A stretch of 64,000 nt of DNA from LMUY01 sp965199165 (GTDB lineage: Bacteria > Pseudomonadota > Alphaproteobacteria > Acetobacterales > Acetobacteraceae), in the NCBI GenBank assembly GCA_965199165.1, contig OZ240681.1, forward strand, positions 186,001-250,000, given 5' to 3'. A model generated the notes under the pieces. The model was not told the origin of the DNA, did no database searches, and worked only from the letters and a program-made list of their open reading frames with translations. Each line of letters opens with the position of its first letter. The stretch's first letter is position 1. Position numbers and translations under genes: made by a program. Positions 53,724 to 60,618 of the stretch are shown one piece after another.

Positions 53724-54140
53724 ATGCCCAGACTACTCGTCGTCGAAGCCAGCCCCCGCGGCAAATACTCCGTCTCCCGCCAGCTCGCCGAGCGGTTCGC
53801 GAGCGAGTGGCGCGGCAAGCACGACGGAAGCGTGGTGGTCCGCGACCTCGCGACCTCTCACGTGCCCTATATCAGCTTGCCGTGGATCGGCGGCGCGTTC
53901 ACGCCAGCGGAGCAGCACTCGCCCGAGATGGACGAGGCGATCAGGGTGTCCGACGACTACATCGCCGAGCTGCTCGACGCCGACGAGATCGTGATCGGGA
54001 CGCCGATGTATAACTTCTCGATCCCGCGCTGCTCAAATCGTGGATCGACCACGTGGTCCGCGCCGGCGTGACCTTCTCGATGAGCTACGAGGGCCTGGTG
54101 AAGGGTAGGAAGGCAACTGTCATCATCGCGTCCGGCGAAG
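53724..54140 (+). pseudogene. azoR: FMN-dependent NADH-azoreductase AzoR remnant
   Basis: From ATG 53724 the product reads MPRLLVVEASPRGKYSVSRQ and later DADEIVIGTPMYNFSIP, typical of AzoR-type flavodoxin-fold reductases. A missing G near 54026 shifts the frame; the other frame continues LLKSWIDHVVRAGVTFSMSY and KATVIIASGEG. The sequence is lost at about 54140, well short of the usual length of about 200 residues. Intact enzymes reduce azo compounds and quinones with NADH. Confidence 0.78.
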
Positions 54141-54199
54141 GCGCGGGCAGAGGCGATGGTGGCTTCGAAGTGGAGGCCGATGACGTTCAGGACCCGATG

Positions 54200-55075
54200 C
54201 TATGGGAGGTATGGCCTGAGGCTCCGGGCGAGGAGGCTGTCCAGGCTTCGGTCCGAGAGGAACCTGATGGCACGGACGATGATCGCTGCATCGCGGCCGA
54301 CAGTGTAGCGCGTGCGAGGTCGGTTGCTGCTGATCGCGTCGGCGACGACCCGGGCCGCCTCCTCGGCGGGCGCTCCCTTGGGCATGGCGGCCAGGGCTTG
54401 CGCGATCACCGCCCGCATGAGCGCGGCATAGCGCCCACGCTGCTCGGTGCTCATCCCGCCGATGACCCGCTCGCCCGCGCCAGCGACCCCCCCGAGCATG
54501 TCGGTCTTGACGGCGCCCGGTTCGATCACGACGACCTTGACCCCGAGCGGTCCGACTTCCCGGCGCAGGGCGTCGCTGACCGCTTCGAGGGCAAACTTCG
54601 CGCTGCCATAGGGGCCGTAGGTCGGCATGGCCACCTTGCCGCCCACCGACGAGATGTTGACAACCGTTCCACGGCTCTCGAGGAGGGCCGGCAACAGCGC
54701 CTGCATCATCGCGACATGGCCGAACAGGTTGACCTCGAACAGCCTGCGCCACTCGGGAAGCGCAAGCACCTCCACGGGCGCGTTGATCCCGATCCCTGCG
54801 TTGTTGACCAGGGCGCGCAGGGGGCGACGTTCGGGATCGTCGGCGATGCGTTCCACAAGCGCGGTGATCTCGGCTTCTTGGGTGATGTCGAGCATGATCG
54901 GCTCGATGCCCGCGGCCCGCAGCGCATCGCCATCCGCATCCCGGCGGACGCCGGCGAGGACGTGGAAGCCGCGTTGGGCAAGCTCGCGCGCGGTGGCGGC
55001 GCCGATGCCGGTCGATGCGCCGGACACCACGACGATCTCACCCCCGCGCTGCGCTCCGTCAGGCATACCGCTCAC
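54200..55075 (-). CDS. Short-chain dehydrogenase/reductase (distinct lineage)
   Basis: The 291-residue SDR starts at GTG/ATG 55075 (SGMPDGAQRGGEIVVVSGAS) or ATG 55066. It has SGASTGIGAATARELAQRG, NNAGIGINAPVEV, the catalytic Ser in NISSVGGKVAMPTY, and YGSAKFA. It ends in a helical C-terminal extension (IVRAIRFLSDRSLDSLLARS) typical of the retinol-dehydrogenase-like SDRs. It is unlike the four paralogues at 31-46 kb. It is intact, although the neighbouring azoR is broken. Confidence 0.9.
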   Translation of the reverse strand: MSGMPDGAQRGGEIVVVSGASTGIGAATARELAQRGFHVLAGVRRDADGDALRAAGIEPIMLDITQEAEITALVERIADDPERRPLRALVNNAGIGINAPVEVLALPEWRRLFEVNLFGHVAMMQALLPALLESRGTVVNISSVGGKVAMPTYGPYGSAKFALEAVSDALRREVGPLGVKVVVIEPGAVKTDMLGGVAGAGERVIGGMSTEQRGRYAALMRAVIAQALAAMPKGAPAEEAARVVADAISSNRPRTRYTVGRDAAIIVRAIRFLSDRSLDSLLARSLRPYLP

Positions 55076-55429
55076 CTTGGGTTCTATTCCCCGACATCGT
55101 CACCGACGGATGTCGATCGTTTACTTGTCGGCGAGACCATCGTGCGCTCCCCGCTCTGCTCCTGCGCCAAGCGGGGTATCTCGCGATGACCGGAGTCGGC
55201 GCAGGCCAGCCGAAGCTTCAAGCAGGCACCTTGAAACCGTGCATGACCGAACTGCCGCCCCCAGACCTAACGCACGCTCGCCGAGACGCTGGCCTCGACA
55301 TGCGGCCGCGGCGGGACCGACTTGCGCGTTCCGACACGCTCCGGGAGAGAGTGGCGCGCAAAATCAGAGTGCCGAGGCGAAAACGTGGTGCCCAGCTTCC
55401 TCCTGCACGGCCCGCCAGATGATCCCTCG
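55076..55429. other. Intergenic stretch, no gene seen
   Basis: The region upstream of the SDR has only short or low-complexity frames. A promoter for the SDR probably lies near 55080-55140, where TTGGGTTCTATTCC occurs on the plus strand, but hexamers were not clearly resolved. No repeats or RNA structures were recognised. Confidence 0.4.
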
Positions 55430-55837
55430 CTACATCCTCTGCGCGGTGAATGGCCCGGTGGCACCGCCCGCCCGCGAGTGGTTCCAAGAGCCTCTGATGA
55501 CACCGTCCGGTCCCAAACCGCCCTGGAAGGTCGCAAGCCCGCTGATCCCGGCTGGAGTGGTTGGCGTCACCTGCCACTGCCAGGAGATCGTGGGGCCGTT
55601 GACCAACCCCGTTGCGGGCCCGGCGGCGTTCGGGCCCTTGCAGAACCCTGTTACCTGGGCCTGGTTCTGCTGGAACGTGCAGATCGGCGCCGCTGTGATC
55701 ATTGCGGTTCCCGCAACGATCTGGCCGCTCACGCTCCACGAGCCGGAGAAGTTGGCGAATTGGGCGTGCGCCGGTGCAGCAGCCAAGGTTGCCGCAAACA
55801 ACACGCCGACCCACGCGGCTTGTTTGGCGTCACGCAT
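55430..55837 (-). CDS. Secreted protein, hypothetical
   Basis: The 135-residue product has a clear signal peptide (MRDAKQAAWVGVLFAATLAA then APAHA before QFANFSG). A beta-rich, Gly/Thr/Ala-rich domain with two cysteines follows (ICTFQQNQAQVTGFC). It resembles short periplasmic or surface proteins of Acetobacteraceae-type bacteria, but no family is recognised. It is transcribed away from the XRE gene and is flanked by high-GC non-coding DNA. Confidence 0.6.
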   Translation of the reverse strand: MRDAKQAAWVGVLFAATLAAAPAHAQFANFSGSWSVSGQIVAGTAMITAAPICTFQQNQAQVTGFCKGPNAAGPATGLVNGPTISWQWQVTPTTPAGISGLATFQGGLGPDGVIRGSWNHSRAGGATGPFTAQRM

Positions 55838-55871
55838 CTGTCGGGTCCTTCTCCGCTCCCTATCCGGGACG

Positions 55872-56126
55872 CTAAACTGGCGCCTTGCCGCTTACAATGG
55901 CGGGGGCAAGCCTCACGCCGACGCCGACGCCGCCCTCGTCGATCATCTGCACGCCAGCCTGCTCCAGGGCCTGCTGGATCGACCCCAGGGTGGACGCCCG
56001 GGGTTGGACGGCCTCGTTCTCGATCATGTTCAGCGTCACGGTCGAGATGGCGGCCCGGTGTGCCAGGATAGCCTGGGTCCATTTCAGCAGACCGCGCCCT
56101 GCACGGATTTGCGCCGTGGTGATCAT
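55872..56126 (-). CDS. XRE-family helix-turn-helix protein
   Basis: From ATG 56126 the 84-residue product (MITTAQIRAGRGLLKWTQAI) has an XRE/Cro-type helix-turn-helix: GRGLLKWTQAILAHRAAIST, then NEAVQPRASTLGSIQQALEQ and AGVQMIDEGGVGV. This last block is common in small XRE proteins (ALExAGVxFxxEGGVGVRL). It could be a stand-alone repressor or antitoxin. It is divergent from the Y RNA / rsr region that begins 160 bp away, so it is a candidate regulator of that unit; this is position only. Confidence 0.8.
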   Translation of the reverse strand: MITTAQIRAGRGLLKWTQAILAHRAAISTVTLNMIENEAVQPRASTLGSIQQALEQAGVQMIDEGGVGVGVRLAPAIVSGKAPV

Positions 56127-56288
56127 CACGGCACGGTCTACACCAAACTTGAGGATTTCTAAAGTTTCCAGTTGACGCCCGGCGGGGTGCCGCGGCATAT
56201 CGCCCCGCGGCGGGCCGGATCGGACTGGGTTCTCCTGTTAAGAGCCAACCCCAGACCGTTCTATCCATGTCCGCCAGAGACTCGGCAC

Positions 56289-56388
56289 GGGCCGGAGTTC
56301 GAGGGTTATCTGCCAAGCGCATGGCGGCACGAGAGTGCAGAGCGTGCGTTGCCTCGAAAGAGGCATACCCCTCGGCGAACACATGCCC
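56289..56388 (+). ncRNA. Candidate Y RNA 1 (three-hairpin form)
   Basis: A unit of about 100 nt is closed by GGGC (56289-56292) with GCCC (56385-56388) and by GAGGGTTAT (56301-56309) with ATACCCCTC (56365-56373; one mismatch). GTTC (56297-56300) can pair with GAAC (56377-56380). Inside are three hairpins: GCCA/TGGC, GCAC-GAGA-GTGC and GCCTC-GAAA-GAGGC. The 5' motif GCCGGAGTTCGAGGGTTATC recurs in unit 2 and in altered form in unit 3. The Ro60-binding strand of known Y RNAs contains a similar CGA and GGU/GUUAUC arrangement. It lies upstream of the Ro60 gene, on the same strand. Confidence 0.6.
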
Positions 56389-56416
56389 GCGCCCCCACGT
56401 GCGTTGGCCCAGGCGG

Positions 56417-56529
56417 GCCGGGAGTTCGACGGTTATCCTGTCGCGGGTTCGAGTCCCGTCGACGTCCACCGGGGCGTCGTAGCTCAGTTGGTAGAGCAGA
56501 CAACGTCGGCGATCCCATGACCGCCCGGC
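56417..56529 (+). ncRNA. Candidate Y RNA 2, YrlA-like with a circularly permuted tRNA fold
   Basis: A unit of about 113 nt is closed by GCCGGG (56417-56422) with CCCGGC (56524-56529) and CGGTTAT (56430-56436) with ATGACCG (56517-56523). TGTC (56439-56442) can pair with GACA (56499-56502). Inside, in order, are a T arm (GCGGG-TTCGAGT-CCCGT, 56443-56459), an acceptor-like 8-bp stem CGACGTCC/GGGCGTCG closed by the loop ACCG (56460-56479), and a D arm (GCTC-AGTTGGTA-GAGC, 56482-56497). In a tRNA the D arm comes first and the acceptor is open, so this is a permuted, loop-closed version, as expected of the tRNA-like Y RNA YrlA. Confidence 0.75.
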
Positions 56530-56552
56530 TGGATGAGGAAAAGGAGGCTGCC

Positions 56553-56642
56553 GTGACACGCCTGAATCGACCGAAACATACCGGCATGCGCTTCGGCCAG
56601 TCCGGTCGACTGTTCACCTGCTATCAGCCGGAACAGGCATGA
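56553..56642 (+). CDS. Putative 29-residue ORF between Y RNA units 2 and 3
   Basis: GTG 56553 follows AAGGAGG (56541-56547) with a 5-base spacer, an ideal ribosome-binding site. The product begins with TRLNRPKHTGMRFGQSGRLF after the initiator and ends TCYQPEQA before TGA at 56640. In-frame ATG 56518 would lengthen it to 41 residues but overlaps unit 2. The basic, Gly-rich composition is possible for a small RNA-associated peptide, but no homology is known to me. It may instead be a spacer. Confidence 0.35.
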   Translation: MTRLNRPKHTGMRFGQSGRLFTCYQPEQA

Positions 56643-56662
56643 CTACCATTCCAAACACCACT

Positions 56663-56759
56663 CCGGCGGGCCGGAGCGTGAGGGTCATCTGGTCGCCAGG
56701 GGTTCGAATCCTCTCCGCCTGACGGGCGGAAGCACCCCTCACCAAACCAAGCCCGCCGG
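56663..56759 (+). ncRNA. Candidate Y RNA 3 (T-arm plus acceptor-like form)
   Basis: A unit of about 97 nt is closed by a perfect 9-bp stem CCGGCGGGC (56663-56671) with GCCCGCCGG (56751-56759) and GTGAGGGT (56678-56685) with ACCCCTCAC (56734-56742; one bulged C). Inside are a T arm (AGGGG-TTCGAAT-CCTCT, 56698-56714) and an acceptor-like hairpin CCGCC/GGCGG (56715-56729) with a short loop. The D arm of unit 2 is missing. The 5' strand GGGCCGGAGCGTGAGGGTCA is a variant of the motif in units 1 and 2. It ends 23 bp before the Ro60 gene, probably on the same transcript. Confidence 0.62.
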
Positions 56760-56782
56760 TCCTTTGCGACACGAGGCGGGTC

Positions 56783-58372
56783 ATGATCAGCTATCTTTCC
56801 ACCGTTTTCTCACGCCGGGCTGCGGCCACCACGCCGCAGCACCGGCCGATCCCCGGCACCGTGCCGAACAGCGCGGGCGGGCACGCGTTCCCGGTCGACG
56901 ACTGGACGCGGCTGGACCGCTTCCTCGTGCTCGGGTCCGAAGGGGGCAGCTACTATGCCGGCGAGGCCACGCTCTCGCTTGACAACGCCCAGGCGGTGCT
57001 GCGCGCCATCGCGGCCGACGGAGGCCGTGCCGTCGCGCGCATCGTCGCGGTCAGCGAAGGCGGGCGGGCGCCGAAGAACGACCCGGCCCTGTTCGCCCTG
57101 GCGCTCGCCGCCGCGGCCGAGGACCTCGGCACGCGACGCGCGGCCCTGGCGGCCCTGCCCCGGGTGGCGCGGACCGGCACGCACCTGTTCCAGTTCGCCG
57201 CCTTCGCGGAGGGCGCGCGTGGCTGGGGCCGGTCGCTGCGCCGGGCGGTCGGCGCGTGGTACGCGGCCCAGCCGGCCGAGCGGCTCGCCTACCAGCTGGT
57301 GAAGTATCGCCAGCGGGGCGGCTGGTCGCACCGCGACCTGCTGCGGCTGTCCCACCCGGCGGTCGCCGACCCGACGCGGGCGGCGCTGCTGGAATGGGCA
57401 TGCCGCGGCACGGAAGGCGAGGCGCTCCCTGCGCTGGTGCGGGCGGCGGCGCAGCTTGGCCGGGCAACGGACGGGGCGGAGGCCGCGGCGCTGATCCGCG
57501 CGCACGACCTGCCGCGGGAAGCGATTCCGACGACGCTGCTGAACGAAGCGGCGGTGTGGGAGGCGCTGCTCGAGCGGATGCCGCTGACGGCGCTGGTGCG
57601 CTCGCTGGCCAAGCTGACGGCGGTGGGCGTGCTGCGCCCGCTGGGCGAGCAGGTGCCGCCCGTGCTGTCCGCCCTGGGCGATGCCGACCGCATCGCCCGC
57701 GCCCGGCTGCACCCGCTGGCGATCCTGCTGGCGCTGCGCACCTACGCGCAGGGCCAGGGGGACCGCGGCGGCCTCCGGTGGGAGCCGGTGCAGGCCGTGG
57801 TCGATGCCCTCCACGCGGCGTTCTACACCGCGTTCCGGGCCGTCGAGCCGAGCGGCAAGCGGCTGCTGCTGGCGCTGGACGTGTCGGGCTCCATGAGCAT
57901 GGGGCGCGTCGCCGGGTCTTCGCTGACCCCGCGCGAGGCGTCCGCGGCCATGGCGCTGCTGACGGCGGCCACCGAGCCCCAGACCCACATCGTGGGGTTC
58001 AGCCGGGGCATGGTGAAGCTGCCGCTGTCGCCGTCGATGCGGCTGGACGATGCGGTGCGGGCCGTGTCGGACCTGCCGTTCGACGCGACCGACTGCGCCC
58101 AGCCGATGCTGTATGCGCTGGAGCGGGGCATCCCGGCCGACGCCTTCGTCGTCTACACGGACAGCGAGACGTGGGCCGGGGCGATCCACCCGGTGCAGGC
58201 GCTGCGCCAATACCGCGAGCGGACTGGCATCGCCGCCAAGCTCGTGGTGGTGGGGCTGGTGTCCAACGGGTTCAGCATCGCCGACCCGGACGATGCCGGC
58301 ATGCTGGACGTGGTCGGCTTCGACACCGCGGCACCCGCTGCCATCGCGGACTTCATCCGCGGTGGACCGTGA
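56783..58372 (+). CDS. rsr: TROVE-domain Ro60 orthologue (Rsr)
   Basis: The 529-residue ring-shaped RNA-binding protein is as long as Deinococcus Rsr. The HEAT-like TROVE part includes GTVPNSAGGHAFPVDDWTRL near residue 29 and TLLNEAAVWEALLERMPLTA near residue 250. The von Willebrand A-like domain has the MIDAS motif DVSGSMSMG (residues 366-374), with DATDCAQP and VVYTDSETW completing the metal site. Ro60 binds Y RNAs on its outer surface and misfolded RNA ends in its central hole. It lies 23 bp after Y RNA unit 3 and 53 bp before rtcB. Confidence 0.93.
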   Translation: MISYLSTVFSRRAAATTPQHRPIPGTVPNSAGGHAFPVDDWTRLDRFLVLGSEGGSYYAGEATLSLDNAQAVLRAIAADGGRAVARIVAVSEGGRAPKNDPALFALALAAAAEDLGTRRAALAALPRVARTGTHLFQFAAFAEGARGWGRSLRRAVGAWYAAQPAERLAYQLVKYRQRGGWSHRDLLRLSHPAVADPTRAALLEWACRGTEGEALPALVRAAAQLGRATDGAEAAALIRAHDLPREAIPTTLLNEAAVWEALLERMPLTALVRSLAKLTAVGVLRPLGEQVPPVLSALGDADRIARARLHPLAILLALRTYAQGQGDRGGLRWEPVQAVVDALHAAFYTAFRAVEPSGKRLLLALDVSGSMSMGRVAGSSLTPREASAAMALLTAATEPQTHIVGFSRGMVKLPLSPSMRLDDAVRAVSDLPFDATDCAQPMLYALERGIPADAFVVYTDSETWAGAIHPVQALRQYRERTGIAAKLVVVGLVSNGFSIADPDDAGMLDVVGFDTAAPAAIADFIRGGP

Positions 58373-58425
58373 CGGAACCCGGCGGTGGAAACATCGCCGG
58401 GGATCACCTGAGACGAAAGGAGGCG

Positions 58426-59796
58426 ATGATGCGTCGCCCTGATATGTTCGAGCCGCGCGCCCGCGCGCTGGCGATTGCAGCCGGCCAGGACCCAGACAGT
58501 CGTGTGTCGCGGCCCGGCGAGGCACCCGACGGCCGGGGCTGGCCGGCCTGGTGCGCGTTCCGCGACGCGGCGCGTGCCGAGGCGACGGCCACCCGGCAGG
58601 CCGAGCTGTCGGCCGAGCTGACGCGCGCGGGGATCGCGGCCGAGCAGCCGCCGGCGTTCCGCGACGCGCCGTTGCAGGTGTTCGGGCGGCACGAGGCTGC
58701 CACGCTGACGCAGATGCGCACCTGCATGGGCGTCGGCAACGTGGTGGGTGGCGTGGTCTGCGCTGACGGCCATCTCGGCTACGCCCAGCCGGTCGGCGGC
58801 GTGATCGCGTATGAGCGGCAGATCAGCATCTCCGGCGTCGGCTTCGACATCGGCTGCGGCAACATGGCCGTGCGGCTCGACACGCCGTTCGAGGCCATCA
58901 GGGACCGGGTGCCGGCGATCCTGGGCGATGTGCGCCGGGTGATCTCGTTCGGGGTCGGCCGGGCCAATGCCGAGCGGGCGGAGCATGCCCTGCTGGACGA
59001 CGACGCGGCTTGGACGGCGTCCGGCATGGGCGACTATCGGCAGAAGGCGGCGACGCAGCTGGGCACGGTCGGCTCGGGCAACCACTACGTCGACCTGATG
59101 GTGGACGAGGCCGGGCTCGTCTGGATCGGCGTGCATTTCGGCAGCCGCGGCCTGGGGCACACGTCGGCCACGCGCTATCTGAAGGCGGCGGGCGGCAAGG
59201 ACGGCATGCACGTGCCGCCCGCCGTGGTGGACGAGGACAGCGAAGTGGGGCGCCGCTACATCGCCGCCATGGAGCTGGCCGGCCGCTACGCCTATGCCGG
59301 CCGCGAATGGGTGGTGGAGCGCGTGCGCCGGATCATCGGCGGCGCGGTGACCGACAGCGTGCACAACCACCACAACTACGCCTGGCGGGAGGTGCATGGC
59401 GGGCGGGACGTGTGGGTGGTGCGCAAGGGCGCCACGCCGGCCTGGCCCGGGCAGCGCGGCTTCGTCGGCGGGTCCATGGGCGACGACGCCGTGATCATCG
59501 AGGGGGTGGACAGCCCGGCTTCGGCCGCGGCGCTCTACTCCACGGTGCACGGCGCCGGGCGGCTATTCGGGCGCATGGCGGCCAAGCGCACCTTCACCCG
59601 GGCACAGATGGATGCCTGGCTGACGGAGCGCGGGGTGATGCTGGCGGGCGGCGACCTGGACGAGAGCCCGATGGCCTACCGCCGGCTGCCGGACGTGCTG
59701 GCCGAGCATGCCGGCACCATCCGGGTGCTGCACACGCTGCGGCCGTTCGCCGTGGCGATGGCGGGCGAAGGCGAGTTCGACCCGTTCAAGGACTGA
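58426..59796 (+). CDS. rtcB: RtcB-family RNA 3'-phosphate/2',3'-cyclic-phosphate ligase
   Basis: ATG 58426 (or 58429) follows GAAAGGAGG and gives a 456-residue product. Metal and GTP-binding blocks are TCMGVGNVVGGVVCADGH, GVGFDIGCGNMAVRLDTPF (residues 137-155), VGSGNHYVDLMVDE with the metal ligands, VHFGSRGLGH, SVHNHHNYAW, and the nucleophilic His in TVHGAGRLFG near residue 375. RtcB joins a 3'-phosphate or 2',3'-cyclic phosphate to a 5'-OH using GTP and Mn(II), repairing broken tRNA and other RNA. No rtcA or rtcR-like activator gene is nearby. It is cotranscribed with rsr by position. Confidence 0.95.
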   Translation: MMRRPDMFEPRARALAIAAGQDPDSRVSRPGEAPDGRGWPAWCAFRDAARAEATATRQAELSAELTRAGIAAEQPPAFRDAPLQVFGRHEAATLTQMRTCMGVGNVVGGVVCADGHLGYAQPVGGVIAYERQISISGVGFDIGCGNMAVRLDTPFEAIRDRVPAILGDVRRVISFGVGRANAERAEHALLDDDAAWTASGMGDYRQKAATQLGTVGSGNHYVDLMVDEAGLVWIGVHFGSRGLGHTSATRYLKAAGGKDGMHVPPAVVDEDSEVGRRYIAAMELAGRYAYAGREWVVERVRRIIGGAVTDSVHNHHNYAWREVHGGRDVWVVRKGATPAWPGQRGFVGGSMGDDAVIIEGVDSPASAAALYSTVHGAGRLFGRMAAKRTFTRAQMDAWLTERGVMLAGGDLDESPMAYRRLPDVLAEHAGTIRVLHTLRPFAVAMAGEGEFDPFKD

Positions 59797-59975
59797 GCCA
59801 GCGGGGCCGGGATGGGAACTCGCGCACATGATGCTCCAGGGGGCGCACCTGGAGGAAGCGGCCGTCGCAATCGTTGTGTCGCGAGGGAAACCCCCAGCAG
59901 GGTCAGACCACCAGCCCGACGCGACTTGCGTGAGGGCTGGTGGCTGAACCAGGTGGCCGCCCGTCTGCCTCCGCG
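59797..59975. other. Short intergenic stretch after rtcB, no gene seen
   Basis: Between the rtcB stop and the end of the lipoprotein gene there is only shadow coding. No clear terminator hairpin was identified. The converging genes probably end here. Confidence 0.35.
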
Positions 59976-60347
59976 TCAGGTCGATTTCGTCAGGTCGTAG
60001 ATGACGTGGCAGGTGCCGGTGTTGATGCGTGCCACCATCGCCCGGTTGGTGATCTTGCCGGAGAAGAACACCGCTCCGTTCTGCGCCGTGAACGAGCCAT
60101 CTTGCGCGACCGGCGCATAGAGCGTGAGCGCCGGCGACGCCGTCCAGGTCACCGAGCCATTCTGCACGGCCAGGTTTCCTGGTGCCGGCGCCGTATTGGC
60201 ACAGCTATTCGACGCAGCATGCAGCGACGTCATCGTTCCCGTGTAGCTGCCGTCGAAGGCGCTCGGCCCGGTTCCGGGCGTCGTATACATGTTGCACGCA
60301 CCGACGCCGAGGCAAAGCATCGCGGCAGGCAGAACTCGACCAATCAT
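59976..60347 (-). CDS. Small secreted lipoprotein-like protein
   Basis: The 123-residue product has the signal MIGRVLPAAMLCLGVGACNM with a lipobox-like LGVGAC. A beta-rich domain follows (FDGSYTGTMTSLHAASNSCA, then WTASPALTLYAPVAQDGSFT), ending NTGTCHVIYDLTKST. It resembles a common group of short exported proteins of the Acetobacteraceae (FDGxYxG pattern) without assigned function. It is convergent with rtcB. Confidence 0.6.
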   Translation of the reverse strand: MIGRVLPAAMLCLGVGACNMYTTPGTGPSAFDGSYTGTMTSLHAASNSCANTAPAPGNLAVQNGSVTWTASPALTLYAPVAQDGSFTAQNGAVFFSGKITNRAMVARINTGTCHVIYDLTKST

Positions 60348-60556
60348 TTCTGTTCCCTTAAATTTTGGTAACGATTGATGATCTGCAAGTCGAACGCTTG
60401 GTGCAAGTCAATTCGGGCGCTGCATCGAAATTTTACGTGACGGGTCGCGCACGGTGCGGATTGGCAACAGCAACGCTGGCCCTTGGGTCGCTGCCGGGAA
60501 ACGAGCGGGCTTCCATCTCTGACCGCTTGAAATCACCGGCGACACGGAGGCGCACG

Positions 60557-60600
60557 GCGCGGGTGGAGAGGGCTCGGACCGAGCCTCTCACCACCCGCGC
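60557..60600 (-). terminator. Strong hairpin after the BBP2 porin gene
   Basis: GCGCGGGTGG (60557-60566) pairs perfectly with CCACCCGCGC (60591-60600). The inner stem AGAGG-GCTC is matched by GAGCCTCT with one bulged G and closed by a short loop. It lies about 20 bp beyond the porin stop. No U tract follows on either strand, so it may be a Rho-linked or mRNA-protecting hairpin rather than a classical terminator. Confidence 0.6.
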
Positions 60601-60618
60601 TTGCGCGGTATGGGCCGG

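Noticed and set aside
56440..56500. Two split pieces of ordinary tRNA genes (T-arm part and D-arm part) as recombination leftovers
   Set aside because: The acceptor halves pair with each other across only a four-base loop and outer stems enclose both parts, so the order is structured. Position before a Ro60 gene favours a Y RNA.
56810..58525. A 571-codon minus-strand frame opposite rsr
   Set aside because: Arg/Gln/His-rich shadow of the Ro60 gene; no start context and no domain.
55430..60347. The two small secreted proteins at 55430-55837 and 59976-60347 as a linked pair flanking the Ro60 unit
   Set aside because: They share only a general exported beta-rich composition (FSGSW versus FDGSY) and do not align convincingly.
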